Notes: a model not told the origin generated them from the letters alone. 34,554 nucleotides of DNA from Rhodocyclaceae bacterium (GCA_020445745.1 JAGRGB010000023.1:1-34554), one strand, 5' to 3'; positions 25,916 to 34,256 are shown, counted from the stretch's first letter. Numbers and translations are program-made.

Positions 25916-26836
25916 ATGAAGCTGAACGACGAATCGTCGGATGCACGCTACCGGCGCTGGGCGGGAAACATCATCTGCCGCGCTGGCGAGCCCGAGCGCG
26001 GCGCTCTGCGCGACTGGGCCGATCGTCTGCTGGAGATCCGGCAGGGACGTGAATTTCCAGCGGTCAAGGTGCAGCTGGCGCTGCAGGCGAGCATCGATCC
26101 GGCGTTCTCGGCGCGGACCATGCAGTTGCTCGGACGCGAGCTCAAGCGCATCGGCTGGGACGAACGCGACGCCTACGAACGCCTCGGCCTCTCGGTCGCC
26201 GGCACGATGGCGATGCTGACCTCGGTCGGCGCCATCGCGCTGGCAGCCTTCGGCAGCGTGTTCAGCGTGCCGATGTGGGTGGTGTTCGGCTCCGGCGACG
26301 AATTCGCGCGGATTCTGATCGAAGAGATCGATGCCGGCAGCGGCGCGCAGGAACCGCAGGAAGCACCGTTGTCGGACGGCGCCGCTGCGGACGCGCAGGC
26401 GCGGCCCGGGGCCGGGCAGTCTGCGGCCGCTGGCCAGGCTGCCGACGGCGCGGCGACCGACGACCCGGATGCGGCGACGCGGCCGATGGTGCTGATCAAC
26501 ATCGGCCACGGCTACCGCCGCGGGATCGATCCCCGGGCGCTCTACGAAGCGACCCGCGGCGTCTGGCGGATCGGCGCCGACAAGCGTCGAAAGGTCCGTT
26601 ATGCGCTGGCGGTTGCCGATGGCGAGGTGCGCGAGGTCTATCGCGTGGACGCCTGGCACGAGGCCGGAACTACGGCCTATGTCACTCGGCCGGCCGAAGA
26701 GGTCGCAAGAGCCGGGCGCTGGGAGTTCACCGGCGAGGTGGCGTCGCCGTCGGCGCGTGAAGCCCTGCTCGGCATGCCGGTCGGCGAGCACTTCAAGGCT
26801 GGCAACATCAATCCCATCCGTTACCTCAACGTCTGA
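25916..26836 (+). CDS. hypothetical membrane protein with probable PUA/ASCH-like C-terminal domain
   Basis: Protein of 306 aa. Residues 1-95 form an alpha-helical region, 93-125 a hydrophobic stretch (one long or two short transmembrane helices), 141-190 an Ala/Gly/Asp/Gln-rich linker, and 191-306 a compact alpha/beta domain. The last domain has IGHGYRRGIDPRALYEATRG, WRIGADKRRKVRYALAVADG, VREVYRVDAWHEAGTT, RWEFTGEVA and HFKAGNINPIRYLNV. I know this pattern (LYEATRG.W...R....YALAV..G.VREVY..) as a domain found with nucleases and unknown proteins; a PUA/ASCH/EVE-like fold is my inference. GGGGAGG upstream of the ATG at 25916 fixes the start. It converges on the TIR-STAND gene with only 22 bases between stops. 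Confidence 0.75.
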   Translation: MKLNDESSDARYRRWAGNIICRAGEPERGALRDWADRLLEIRQGREFPAVKVQLALQASIDPAFSARTMQLLGRELKRIGWDERDAYERLGLSVAGTMAMLTSVGAIALAAFGSVFSVPMWVVFGSGDEFARILIEEIDAGSGAQEPQEAPLSDGAAADAQARPGAGQSAAAGQAADGAATDDPDAATRPMVLINIGHGYRRGIDPRALYEATRGVWRIGADKRRKVRYALAVADGEVREVYRVDAWHEAGTTAYVTRPAEEVARAGRWEFTGEVASPSAREALLGMPVGEHFKAGNINPIRYLNV

Positions 26837-26858
26837 GCTGTGGCGCGCCGGTCACTGG

Positions 26859-29800
26859 TCACTTGCCGGTCTTCGAATTGGAAGCCTGATTGGTCAGGAT
26901 GTCGCGGATCAGGTCCTGCCGACGGTCGATTTCGAGCGTGCGTTTGCGCACGTAGGTCTTCTGTTCCTGAATCACCTGCCGGGCCTCCTCGACCGCCCGC
27001 TGGATGGGCGCCGCAGAAAGGCTTGCCTGCGCGCCGTCGCGCAGCGAGACGAGCGCCTCGTCGAGGGACGACTGGAGTCCGCCGAGGCGGGCTTCCGCCT
27101 CGATGCGCTGGGACTCGGCGATGTTCCGCTCGGCTTCCAGCGACCTCAGTTCGACGAGCAGCGCCAGCCGCTGCTTCAGGAGTTCCTGCCCCCGTTGCAC
27201 CGAATCGAACCAGCCCCAGGCCGCGGCGACGGCAATGACCAGGAACACCGTCGCCAGCGCCGTCCTCACCCGGATCGTGCGCAGCTTCAGGCGGTCGCGA
27301 TGGGCCGCACTGGCAGCGACGAAATTGCGGACGTCGTGCCCCAGCTCTGCCTCGTGGCGGCTGGCCAGATGCTCCGCATCCTCGAGGGGGGTGCCGCGCA
27401 GCAGCAGTTCGTCGGCCTCGCCAGCGGCGTGCCAGGCATCGGCCTCGGCCTGGGTCATGTGCAGCCACTCCAGGAAATCGCGCTGCTGCTCGAGCCAGAT
27501 CAGCACGCGCGGCCAGTCACGCGCGAGGGTCTCGTGGGCGAGTTCGACCGTCGCCTCGCTGCCGTCGCGGCCGACCACCACCAGATGATGGGCCACCAGA
27601 TCGGCGACCGCCGCCGCTTCGCTGCCGCCGTCGCCCCACAGCGCCGAGGCCCGCACCCGGTGGCCGGTGGCCCGGGTGCCGCCCGGCGCCACCTGCAGCA
27701 GACGCAGCACGACGCGTCGCATCGCTTCGCGTTCCTGCTCGTCACGCGACTCGAAGGCGCGGTCCGCAGCCTCGACGACGATGCCGCGCAGCCCCCCGAA
27801 GCTGTCGTAGGCGGCATTGGTCAGCCAGCCGCTGCGGCGCAGCTCCCATAGCCGGCACAGCGCCATCTGCAGAAACGGCAGGACGCCGGGTTCGTTCTCG
27901 CTGCGCGACATCAGGCGGTCCACCAGGCCCGGTTCGAAGGCCAGTCCCAGCCGGTCTGCCGGCCCTTCCACCATCTGGCGCAGGGATTCGGCCGGCAGTG
28001 GTCGCAGTTCGAGGCGGGCAGCTGCGGCCAATGGACCGCCCTTGGCGGATTTCGACCACTCCTCGAGCTCGTCGCTGCGCAGGGCCAGCACGACCCGGGC
28101 ACCACCCTCGGTCAGTTCCCGCACCAGCGCCGCGCCGCGGGCGACGCGACCGGGTTCCGGCACCGCGGCGGCGCTCTCCGCGTTGCGCTCGCCGGCCTCG
28201 ACCCGCGCCGATTGCGACAGGGCGTCGATGACGACGACCACCGAACCCGGCGGGCGATCGGCAATCGCGGCGATGCCCGCGCAGGTGTCGGCCTCCCGGG
28301 TCCGTGCCGGCGGCAGGACGCGGGAAATCGCGGTGTCGGTTGCCGCGATGCTGGGCGCATCGACCAGCTTCCAGTCCGGATGGGTCTTGCGCAGGCTCGG
28401 GAACAGGCCGGCGCGCAGCAGCGAACTGCGTCCGCTGGCGCTGGGGCCGATCAGCAGCACCAGCGGGTTCTCGGTCACCAGCCGGGCGAGAATGGCGATC
28501 TCTTCGTCGCGACCGAAGAACAGGTCGGCGTGGTGTTCCGCGAACGCAGTCGGCCCGATGTATGGACAGCGCTCTTCGCTCTCGATGGCGGCCGCATCGA
28601 TGCCGCCGGCCACCGGCCGTGCCTGGGGGCGGCGCAGGATACGCACCAGGTCCTCGACCGCGTCGCTGGTGATGCCGCGGCGCAAATCCACGGTATGGAA
28701 CTCGGCGAGCGCCGCGTCCGCGGGGGCATCGTTGTCGTGGCCCGGCAGCAGGACCGGCAGCAGTGCGATGTCGCGCCCGGCATCGCGGGCCATCAGCGTC
28801 AGCGTCACCAGCTTCTGCTGCTGACTCTCGAAGCCGGCGGAGCCGAGGCATACGGCCAGCGCCCGGGCGTGGGCCAGCATGCCCTCCATGCGCAGCTTCC
28901 AGTCGGTACTGACCGCGCCCTGGGCGGCGTCCACCGCGGCACGAATGCCCTGCCCGACCAGAGCCCGGCGCAGCTCGGTGACGTGGGCGGCATCCTGGCC
29001 GGCATAGGACAACAGTATGTCGAAGTCGGCGAAGCGCTTGGTCTCGTCGTAGCGCGCCTGGGTCGTGGTGTCGGCCGCCGGCGGATGGACATCGTCGGCC
29101 CCGGCGACGCCGCCCAGGCGCGTGGCGGCATCGGCGGCGACCTTCCCGAGGGGGCTGCCGGGGGGCGTGTCGGTCGGCGACAGGCTGACGATGACGTCGG
29201 CCAGATGGCTGAAAGTCGCCGCCAGGTGCTCCTTGGCGGCCTTTTCCTCGGGATTGCGCGCGACCCGCTCCTCGAATGCGAACTGCGGGTCGTAGGGGAT
29301 CGTCAGGTCGCGAAAGCCGATGCCGGCATCGGCCAGCCGGGCCGGCAGCAGGTCGCCGAAGCGCGCGTCGAAGCGGGCGAAGAATTCTGAAAGCAGAGCC
29401 GGTGCGCACTGCTCGACGCGCGCCGGCACGACGACGATCTCGATCGGTCGGCCCCGTCGCAGGCCCTCGACCGGCTGGGAGCGGAAGTCCTCGAGCATGC
29501 TCCAGGTGCCGTCCACGTTCTGGTGGTTGGCGCCACACATCATGACGATGACGTCGGCCAGCTGGTAGCCGCAGATGCCTCCCATCTCGGTCACGCCGGT
29601 ACGGCTGTCGATCAGCACCAGATCGTAGCCGGCCTTGCCGAGCGCACGCCGCAACCACTCGAAGAACAGGTCGCCTTCCCAGTTGAAATAGAAATCCTGC
29701 CAGTCGAAGCTGCGCAGCGCCAGCGCGTAGCGGGCCAGCTGCTCCGCGGTCAGACGCTGTCCGGCGGGCAGCAGGTCGAGGCGCCCACCCTGGGGACGGC

Positions 29801-30095
29801 GCGGGAAGATGCTGGCGATGTAGCGGCCGATCTCGCGGAAGTCGTCGCCACCGCCGGTCACCGACATCGCTTCCTTGTAGGCCAGCAGCAGATCGAGCAG
29901 GCCGGGCTGGCGGCGCACCGCATCGCGCTGCTCCCGTTCGTCGCCGCGGTAGAAATACTGCTCGAGTCCCGGCGCTTCCAGGTCGAAGTCGATCATCAAC
30001 ACCTTCAGCCCGCGTCGCGACAGCACGTCGGCGACGTTGGCCAGCGCCATCGAACGGCCGACGCCGCCCTTGTAGGAGTAGAAGGTGCAGATCAA
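26859..30095 (-). CDS. KGGVGR ATPase-TIR-nSTAND1 multidomain conflict protein, membrane anchored
   Basis: Protein of 1078 aa with a striking domain series. Residues 1-305 are a MinD/ParA-like ATPase with the KGGVGRSMA P-loop variant (9-17), FDLEAPGLE and LVLIDSRTG (159-167). Residues 355-490 are a TIR domain (FDILLSYAGQDAAHV, then GIRAAVDAAQG). Residues 510-880 are an nSTAND1 NTPase (CPYIGPTAF, FFGRDEE, P-loop GPSASGRSS at 550-558, VVLALRSDELEEW) with a winged-helix part ending in VELAHETLARDWPRVLIWLEQQR. Residues 941-961 are a transmembrane helix and about 966-1065 a coiled coil. Such proteins belong to NTP-dependent biological-conflict systems (antiphage or self-recognition). The P-loop lysine is Arg in both NTPases, and the TIR lacks a glutamate where the NADase residue is expected. 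Its start overlaps the stop of the DUF4062 gene (ATGA). Confidence 0.9.
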   Translation of the reverse strand: MICTFYSYKGGVGRSMALANVADVLSRRGLKVLMIDFDLEAPGLEQYFYRGDEREQRDAVRRQPGLLDLLLAYKEAMSVTGGGDDFREIGRYIASIFPRRPQGGRLDLLPAGQRLTAEQLARYALALRSFDWQDFYFNWEGDLFFEWLRRALGKAGYDLVLIDSRTGVTEMGGICGYQLADVIVMMCGANHQNVDGTWSMLEDFRSQPVEGLRRGRPIEIVVVPARVEQCAPALLSEFFARFDARFGDLLPARLADAGIGFRDLTIPYDPQFAFEERVARNPEEKAAKEHLAATFSHLADVIVSLSPTDTPPGSPLGKVAADAATRLGGVAGADDVHPPAADTTTQARYDETKRFADFDILLSYAGQDAAHVTELRRALVGQGIRAAVDAAQGAVSTDWKLRMEGMLAHARALAVCLGSAGFESQQQKLVTLTLMARDAGRDIALLPVLLPGHDNDAPADAALAEFHTVDLRRGITSDAVEDLVRILRRPQARPVAGGIDAAAIESEERCPYIGPTAFAEHHADLFFGRDEEIAILARLVTENPLVLLIGPSASGRSSLLRAGLFPSLRKTHPDWKLVDAPSIAATDTAISRVLPPARTREADTCAGIAAIADRPPGSVVVVIDALSQSARVEAGERNAESAAAVPEPGRVARGAALVRELTEGGARVVLALRSDELEEWSKSAKGGPLAAAARLELRPLPAESLRQMVEGPADRLGLAFEPGLVDRLMSRSENEPGVLPFLQMALCRLWELRRSGWLTNAAYDSFGGLRGIVVEAADRAFESRDEQEREAMRRVVLRLLQVAPGGTRATGHRVRASALWGDGGSEAAAVADLVAHHLVVVGRDGSEATVELAHETLARDWPRVLIWLEQQRDFLEWLHMTQAEADAWHAAGEADELLLRGTPLEDAEHLASRHEAELGHDVRNFVAASAAHRDRLKLRTIRVRTALATVFLVIAVAAAWGWFDSVQRGQELLKQRLALLVELRSLEAERNIAESQRIEAEARLGGLQSSLDEALVSLRDGAQASLSAAPIQRAVEEARQVIQEQKTYVRKRTLEIDRRQDLIRDILTNQASNSKTGK

Positions 30096-31843
30096 TTCCG
30101 GCCTCCGCCGCCCCAGCCATAGTCACGCTTGGGCTGCAGGCCGCCCTCGCCGAGTTCGGCCGCCAGGGCGCCGAGGGCGCTGCGGTCGGGCTGCGGCTCC
30201 TGCAGGCGCGACAGCGTTGCCGGCAGGCTGCAGTGCAGCCAGCGCTTGAAGCGTCGCTCGTTGCCGACCGCCAGCTCGCACTGGGGGTCGAACTCCACCG
30301 CATAGCGGTCGAAGGCACCGGCCAGGCGCCGCCGGGTGGCGTCCTCGAGGAGCGCCTCGACTTCCTCGCGGCCGGGATCGAACGGCGACACCGTGACGAT
30401 CGCGACGAGATCGTTGTTGAAGAACGGCGAGTTCTGGAAAGCCTGGCGCAGGGCCGGATGGAACAGCGAAACCTCGTCGACCAGCACGACGCAGCCGGCG
30501 CGGGCAATCGCGCGGTAGGTCGGACGCAGGCGTGCGTTGTCCTCGACCAGCGCGTCGAACGGATACCATTGCAGGCGGACGTGACGCTGGCGCTGTTGGA
30601 TCTGGCCGCGACGGCCGACGGCGTCGGCGATCTCCTCGGCGATCACGCGCACGCTCGAACCATCCGCACGAAACGGACGCCAGCGATGACGACTGTCGTG
30701 GTAGCGGGCCTTCCAGTCGATGCCCTCGACCGCCAGGGCGTGCTTCAGTGCATCGTACTGTTGCTGTTCGGCGCCGGTGAGCTCGGCGAGGAGCGCCGTG
30801 TCGTTCTCGAGCTGATCGAGCTCGCCGCGGGTCATCGCCACGATGCAGACCGGCACGCCGACACTGCGGCTGGCCGCCGGTGGCTGGCGATCGGCAAGCC
30901 AGCGGCGCGCTGCCCGCAGGGGACTGTCGCCTGCGGACTCGGACGGTGACAGCACGAAGCATTCGTCCGCCAGCCAGGCGGCCGGCAGGTCTTTGCGCCT
31001 GACGTTCGACAACAGCAGCGCCAGCGCACCGGTACGGGCCCGCATGACCTGCAGGGTCTCGCTCAGGGTGTCGGCGTCGGCCAGCATCTGGGGCAGCGAT
31101 TGCGGCGTGATCAGCGCTGCCGCGGCGTGGCATGCGATCGCATTCTCCTCGCGCATCGCAACGCCCCGGGTGTCGTCGGCGAACAGCGTCTCGCTGGACA
31201 GCTTGGTCGGCCGCTCGAGCCCGGCGGCGAGCTCGCGGGCGAGTTCGGTGGCCTGTCCGACATCGGCCGGATGATGGGCCAGATAGAGTGCGTGGGTGAC
31301 CTCCCGCTGCAGCTTCTGCGGCGTGCGGCGCGGGCGCGGGCCGGCATGGGCGTTGGCGTCGGGCAGGTTGCTGACCGCGTTGCAGACCGCGATCGCGAGA
31401 CCGGCCGGATCCGCGAATTCGGTCGCCAGATGGTCCTCCAGCAGGCGCTTGCGCAGCGCCTCGATGCGTGCGCCGCGCTCGTTGTCGCCGGTGACGCTGT
31501 CCATCATCCTTGGCGACCAGGGGGCGTCCTCGCGCAGCACGAAAATCAGGCGATGCTTGTCTGCCGCGGCCTCCATCTCCAATTCGGTGACCGACAGCCG
31601 CTTCGGATTCTCGTCCCCCGGTGGCACGAAGCCGTAGCGCCAGGCGAACAGTCCGATGTAGATGTCACAGGCGGCGACGTCCTTGACGCAGGCCGACAGC
31701 GGCCGGTCGTCGCGGGCGACATAGTCTTCCATCGCGATGACCTTGATGTTGGCGAGCTGATTGAGCGCCTTGTAGACGGCCTCGCGGTGCTGCTGCAGAT
31801 CCTTGAAGCTCGATGAAAGGTATACCGTCCGGAAATCCGCCAT
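30092..31843 (-). CDS. DUF4062 domain protein, partner of the TIR-STAND protein
   Basis: Protein of 583 aa. Residues 1-115 are a clear DUF4062 domain, a TIR-like module of conflict systems: RTVYLSSSFKDLQQHREAVYKAL, VIAMEDYVARDDRPLSACVKDVAACDIYIGLFAWRYG, and SVTELEMEAA. A second alpha/beta region (about 180-300, THALYLAHHPADVGQATELA, then a hydrophobic ALALLLSNV strand) has a TIR-like strand/helix order but no match I can name. The last region (about 420-550) has CVVLVDEVSLFHPALRQAF, AIVTVSPFDP and FKRWLHCSLPATL, and looks like a separate unassigned domain. GGAG lies ten bases before the ATG at 31843. The next gene overlaps by 4 bases, so the two are translated together and probably act together. 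Confidence 0.88.
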   Translation of the reverse strand: MADFRTVYLSSSFKDLQQHREAVYKALNQLANIKVIAMEDYVARDDRPLSACVKDVAACDIYIGLFAWRYGFVPPGDENPKRLSVTELEMEAAADKHRLIFVLREDAPWSPRMMDSVTGDNERGARIEALRKRLLEDHLATEFADPAGLAIAVCNAVSNLPDANAHAGPRPRRTPQKLQREVTHALYLAHHPADVGQATELARELAAGLERPTKLSSETLFADDTRGVAMREENAIACHAAAALITPQSLPQMLADADTLSETLQVMRARTGALALLLSNVRRKDLPAAWLADECFVLSPSESAGDSPLRAARRWLADRQPPAASRSVGVPVCIVAMTRGELDQLENDTALLAELTGAEQQQYDALKHALAVEGIDWKARYHDSRHRWRPFRADGSSVRVIAEEIADAVGRRGQIQQRQRHVRLQWYPFDALVEDNARLRPTYRAIARAGCVVLVDEVSLFHPALRQAFQNSPFFNNDLVAIVTVSPFDPGREEVEALLEDATRRRLAGAFDRYAVEFDPQCELAVGNERRFKRWLHCSLPATLSRLQEPQPDRSALGALAAELGEGGLQPKRDYGWGGGGRN

Positions 31844-31886
31844 GCCAGATCCGCTCCTCGATGGGGCGCACGCTGTCGATGCTCAG

Positions 31887-31892
31887 AGTATA
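31887..31892 (-). promoter_or_regulatory. candidate -10 box for the DUF4062/TIR-STAND operon
   Basis: TATACT on the minus strand, about 45 bases before the DUF4062 start, is the best -10 match in this 142-base gap. No good -35 hexamer is seen 16-18 bases further, which suits an activator- or repressor-controlled promoter. Confidence 0.4.
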
Positions 31893-31905
31893 GGTGCGGC
31901 TTATG

Positions 31906-31930
31906 CCCTGTTTTCCTACGGGATACAGGG
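31906..31930. promoter_or_regulatory. inverted repeat, candidate operator upstream of DUF4062
   Basis: CCCTGT at 31906-31911 and ACAGGG at 31925-31930 form a 6-bp inverted repeat with a 13-base spacer, covering the expected -35 region of the TATACT promoter. A second small hairpin, CTGCCC at 31937-31942 and GGGCAG at 31946-31951, follows and may belong to the end of the AbrB-family transcript. Confidence 0.35.
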
Positions 31931-31985
31931 TGGCATCTGCCCTGCGGGCAGCGCAAGACCCGACCGCCATGACATCGTGGAATAT

Positions 31986-33044
31986 TCAGCAGCGCTGGCG
32001 AGCCCGGACGTGACGGAACAGGCGAAAGCAGGGGCTGGCGCCGAGGCTCAGCAGCACCACCCGCGACACGTGACAGGCGGTCACCAGCGGAACCCCCAGC
32101 TGCAGGCCGCGCGCGGTCACCGACATCTCGGCGATGCCGCCCGGCGCCGCGGCAAGCACCAGCGTCGCCGTCGCTGCCGGCGCGACCACGGCGAACAGCA
32201 GGGCCAGCAGGGTACCGAGTGCCAGTGCGAGCACGGTAGAGGCCAGCGCGGCGCTCATGAAGCGCGGCGCGCGCTCGAAGAAATCCGGCGCGAAGCGTGC
32301 GCCGAGGGCGACACCGACCAGCAACTGGCCGCCATTGACCAGCCAGCCCGGCATCGCCGTCAGCGGGACGCCGGCAGCGGTGAGCGCCCCGACCGCGAAC
32401 AGCGGGCCCAGCACCCAGGCGTTGGCAATGCCGAGCGAGCGCAGCGCGACGACGCCGGCGAGGCTCGCTGCGCCCAGCAGCGGCATGCGCTGCAGGTCCA
32501 GTTCGCGGACCAACGGTGCATAGGCATCGCTGCCGTGGGCGCCGGCGAGGGTCAGCGCCAGCGGGATCGTCGCGACGACGACCGTCACCCGCAGCGCGTG
32601 GGCGGCGGCGATCAGATCCACCGCGCCGCCATGTCGTTCCGCCAGCACCGCCATCTCGCTGGCTCCGCCGGGCAGCGCGGCAAAGTAGGCGGTGGCACGA
32701 TCGCAGCCGGCGAGCTTGCGGATCAGCTCGCCACAGATCATGCCCAGCGGCAGCGAGCACGCCGCCAATCCGAGAATCAGCGGCGCGTTGCGCTGCAACT
32801 CGGAGATCACCGTCGGCGTGAAGTAGAGGCCGAGTGCCGCACCGATGACCCACTGGCCGGCCTGACGAGAACCGGGCGGTGCCTGCACGGCGAGGCCATG
32901 GATGCGCAGGCCGCTGACCAGCAGCAGCGGCCCGATCATCCACGGCAGCGGCAAGTGCAGCAGTGATGCGAACAGCGCGGCCAGGGCCGCCGGCAGCAGC
33001 AGGCCGATGCGATGGGTGGCGAATGCGCGCAGCATGGATTTCAT
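31986..33044 (-). CDS. AbrB-family membrane protein (ammonia monooxygenase-like, DUF duplication)
   Basis: Integral membrane protein of 352 aa with about ten helices arranged as two repeats. The family repeats are recognisable: LPLPWMIGPLLLVSGLRIHGL with FAALPGGASEMAVLAERHGG in the first half, and IANAWVLGPLFAVGALTAAGVPL with LAAAPGGIAEMSVTARGLQLGVPLVTACHVSR in the second. Proteins of this family are annotated as AbrB-type transporters or, misleadingly, ammonia monooxygenases. They are not related to the AmoA enzyme or to the DNA-binding AbrB. Substrate and function are not established. The start at 33044 is the first ATG before the hydrophobic N-terminus; the gene appears monocistronic. Confidence 0.88.
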   Translation of the reverse strand: MKSMLRAFATHRIGLLLPAALAALFASLLHLPLPWMIGPLLLVSGLRIHGLAVQAPPGSRQAGQWVIGAALGLYFTPTVISELQRNAPLILGLAACSLPLGMICGELIRKLAGCDRATAYFAALPGGASEMAVLAERHGGAVDLIAAAHALRVTVVVATIPLALTLAGAHGSDAYAPLVRELDLQRMPLLGAASLAGVVALRSLGIANAWVLGPLFAVGALTAAGVPLTAMPGWLVNGGQLLVGVALGARFAPDFFERAPRFMSAALASTVLALALGTLLALLFAVVAPAATATLVLAAAPGGIAEMSVTARGLQLGVPLVTACHVSRVVLLSLGASPCFRLFRHVRARQRC

Positions 33045-33143
33045 GGTGGCGAGTTTACCGCTGCGACGCCTCGCGCCAATTCGGAAAAGCCACAGTTCGT
33101 AAGCGATCGCTGCGCATCGCCGGGCGCGGTGTCGCCGGCCTGG

Positions 33144-34145
33144 TCAGGGCAGCAGCACCGCCGCGCCCTGCAGGCGGCCCTGCCGCAGGTCGTCGAGGGC
33201 TTCGTTGGCGCGGATCAACGGGTAGCTGGTGGTATCGACCCGCAGCGGAACCCGGCCGGCTTGATCGAGGAAATCGTCACCGTCCGCGCGGGTCAGATTG
33301 GCCACCGAGCGTATGCTGCGCTCCTGCCACAGCAGGCGGTAGGGGAAGGCGGGAATGTCGCTCATGTGGATGCCGGCACAGATCACCTTGCCGCCCGGAC
33401 GAAGTGCCGCCAGTGCACGCGGCAGCAGAGCACCCACCGGTGCGAAGATCAGCGCGGCGTCGAGCGGTTGCGGCGCTTGCCGGTCGGCATCGCCGGACCA
33501 ACTGGCGCCGAGATCGCGCGCATGCTGCTGGGCGGCGACGTCGCCCGCGCGGGTGAAGGCCAGCACCCGCCGTCCTTCGGCGACCGCCAGTTGGGCGATC
33601 AGGTGGGCGGCGGCGCCGAAACCGTAAAGCCCGACACTTTCGATCGCGCCGCCGAAGGGGTGATCGAGGGCCATCCGGTAGGCACGATGGCCGATCAGAC
33701 CCGCACACAGCAACGGCGCCGCGTGTACATCGTCGTAGGCGGAGGGCAGCGCAAAGCAGAACAGCTCGTCGGCCACCGTGTACTCGGCGTAGCCGCCGTC
33801 CAGCGTGTAGCCGGTGAAGCGGGCAGAAGGGCAGAGGTTCTCGGCACCGCTGCGGCAGAAGCTGCAGTGGCCGCAGGTCCGGCCCAGCCACGGCACGCCG
33901 ACCCGGCTGCCGATCGGGTGACGTCCGCCGCCGTCGCCATGGGCGACCACGTGGCCGACGATCTCGTGCCCGGGGATCAGCGGCAATGCGGGATCGGGCA
34001 GTTCGCCGTCCACCACGTGGAGGTCGGTGCGGCACACCGCGCACGCCGCGACCCGGATCAGGGCCTGACCGGGCCCGGGCGCCGGCAGCGGGCGGGTGCT
34101 CGGCCGCAGCGGTTCGCCCGGCCGCTCGAGCACCATGGCCCGCAT
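33144..34145 (-). CDS. zinc-dependent alcohol dehydrogenase (AdhA-type MDR)
   Basis: Medium-chain dehydrogenase of 333 aa. Catalytic-zinc residues are Cys38 (CAVCRTDLHVVDGEL) and His60-Glu61 (LIPGHEIVG). The structural-zinc lobe has the four cysteines 91, 94, 97 and 105 (CGHCSFCRSGAENLC). The cofactor-binding Rossmann motif is GLYGFGAAAHL (about 165-175). The pattern GYTLDGGYAEYTVADE and the short length place it with bacterial AdhA-like alcohol dehydrogenases acting on primary alcohols or aldehydes. The start is uncertain: ATGs at 34160, 34145 and 34136 are in frame and none has a strong ribosome site; MRAMVLERPG is the common family N-terminus, so I use 34145. Confidence 0.88.
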   Translation of the reverse strand: MRAMVLERPGEPLRPSTRPLPAPGPGQALIRVAACAVCRTDLHVVDGELPDPALPLIPGHEIVGHVVAHGDGGGRHPIGSRVGVPWLGRTCGHCSFCRSGAENLCPSARFTGYTLDGGYAEYTVADELFCFALPSAYDDVHAAPLLCAGLIGHRAYRMALDHPFGGAIESVGLYGFGAAAHLIAQLAVAEGRRVLAFTRAGDVAAQQHARDLGASWSGDADRQAPQPLDAALIFAPVGALLPRALAALRPGGKVICAGIHMSDIPAFPYRLLWQERSIRSVANLTRADGDDFLDQAGRVPLRVDTTSYPLIRANEALDDLRQGRLQGAAVLLP

Positions 34146-34256
34146 CGTCCCGGGGATCATCGTGCGTGTACCGGGTTGCCGCGGAATTGCGGACGATTCA
34201 TCTTCGCTCTCGCGACATTCCACGTGCCGATCTTACCCTTCCGCCGTCGACCGGCG

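Noticed and set aside
26837-26858. Terminator between the 306-aa gene and the TIR-STAND gene
   Set aside because: The 22-base gap contains only a GGTCACT direct repeat and no hairpin with T-tract.
27742-30507. Long second minus-strand frame inside the TIR-STAND/DUF4062 genes
   Set aside because: Same strand but different frame from two proteins with clear domains; Arg/Pro-rich, no start signal.
24805-31985. Mobile element or recent horizontal island
   Set aside because: No integrase, transposase, tRNA, attachment-like direct repeats or terminal inverted repeats were seen, and base composition of the coding parts resembles the rest of the window; island status rests only on gene type.
31986-33044. 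Ammonia monooxygenase or AbrB DNA-binding regulator
   Set aside because: The sequence is a polytopic membrane protein with the PGG-x-x-EM duplicated motif of the AbrB-family transporters; neither AmoA nor the transition-state regulator fits.
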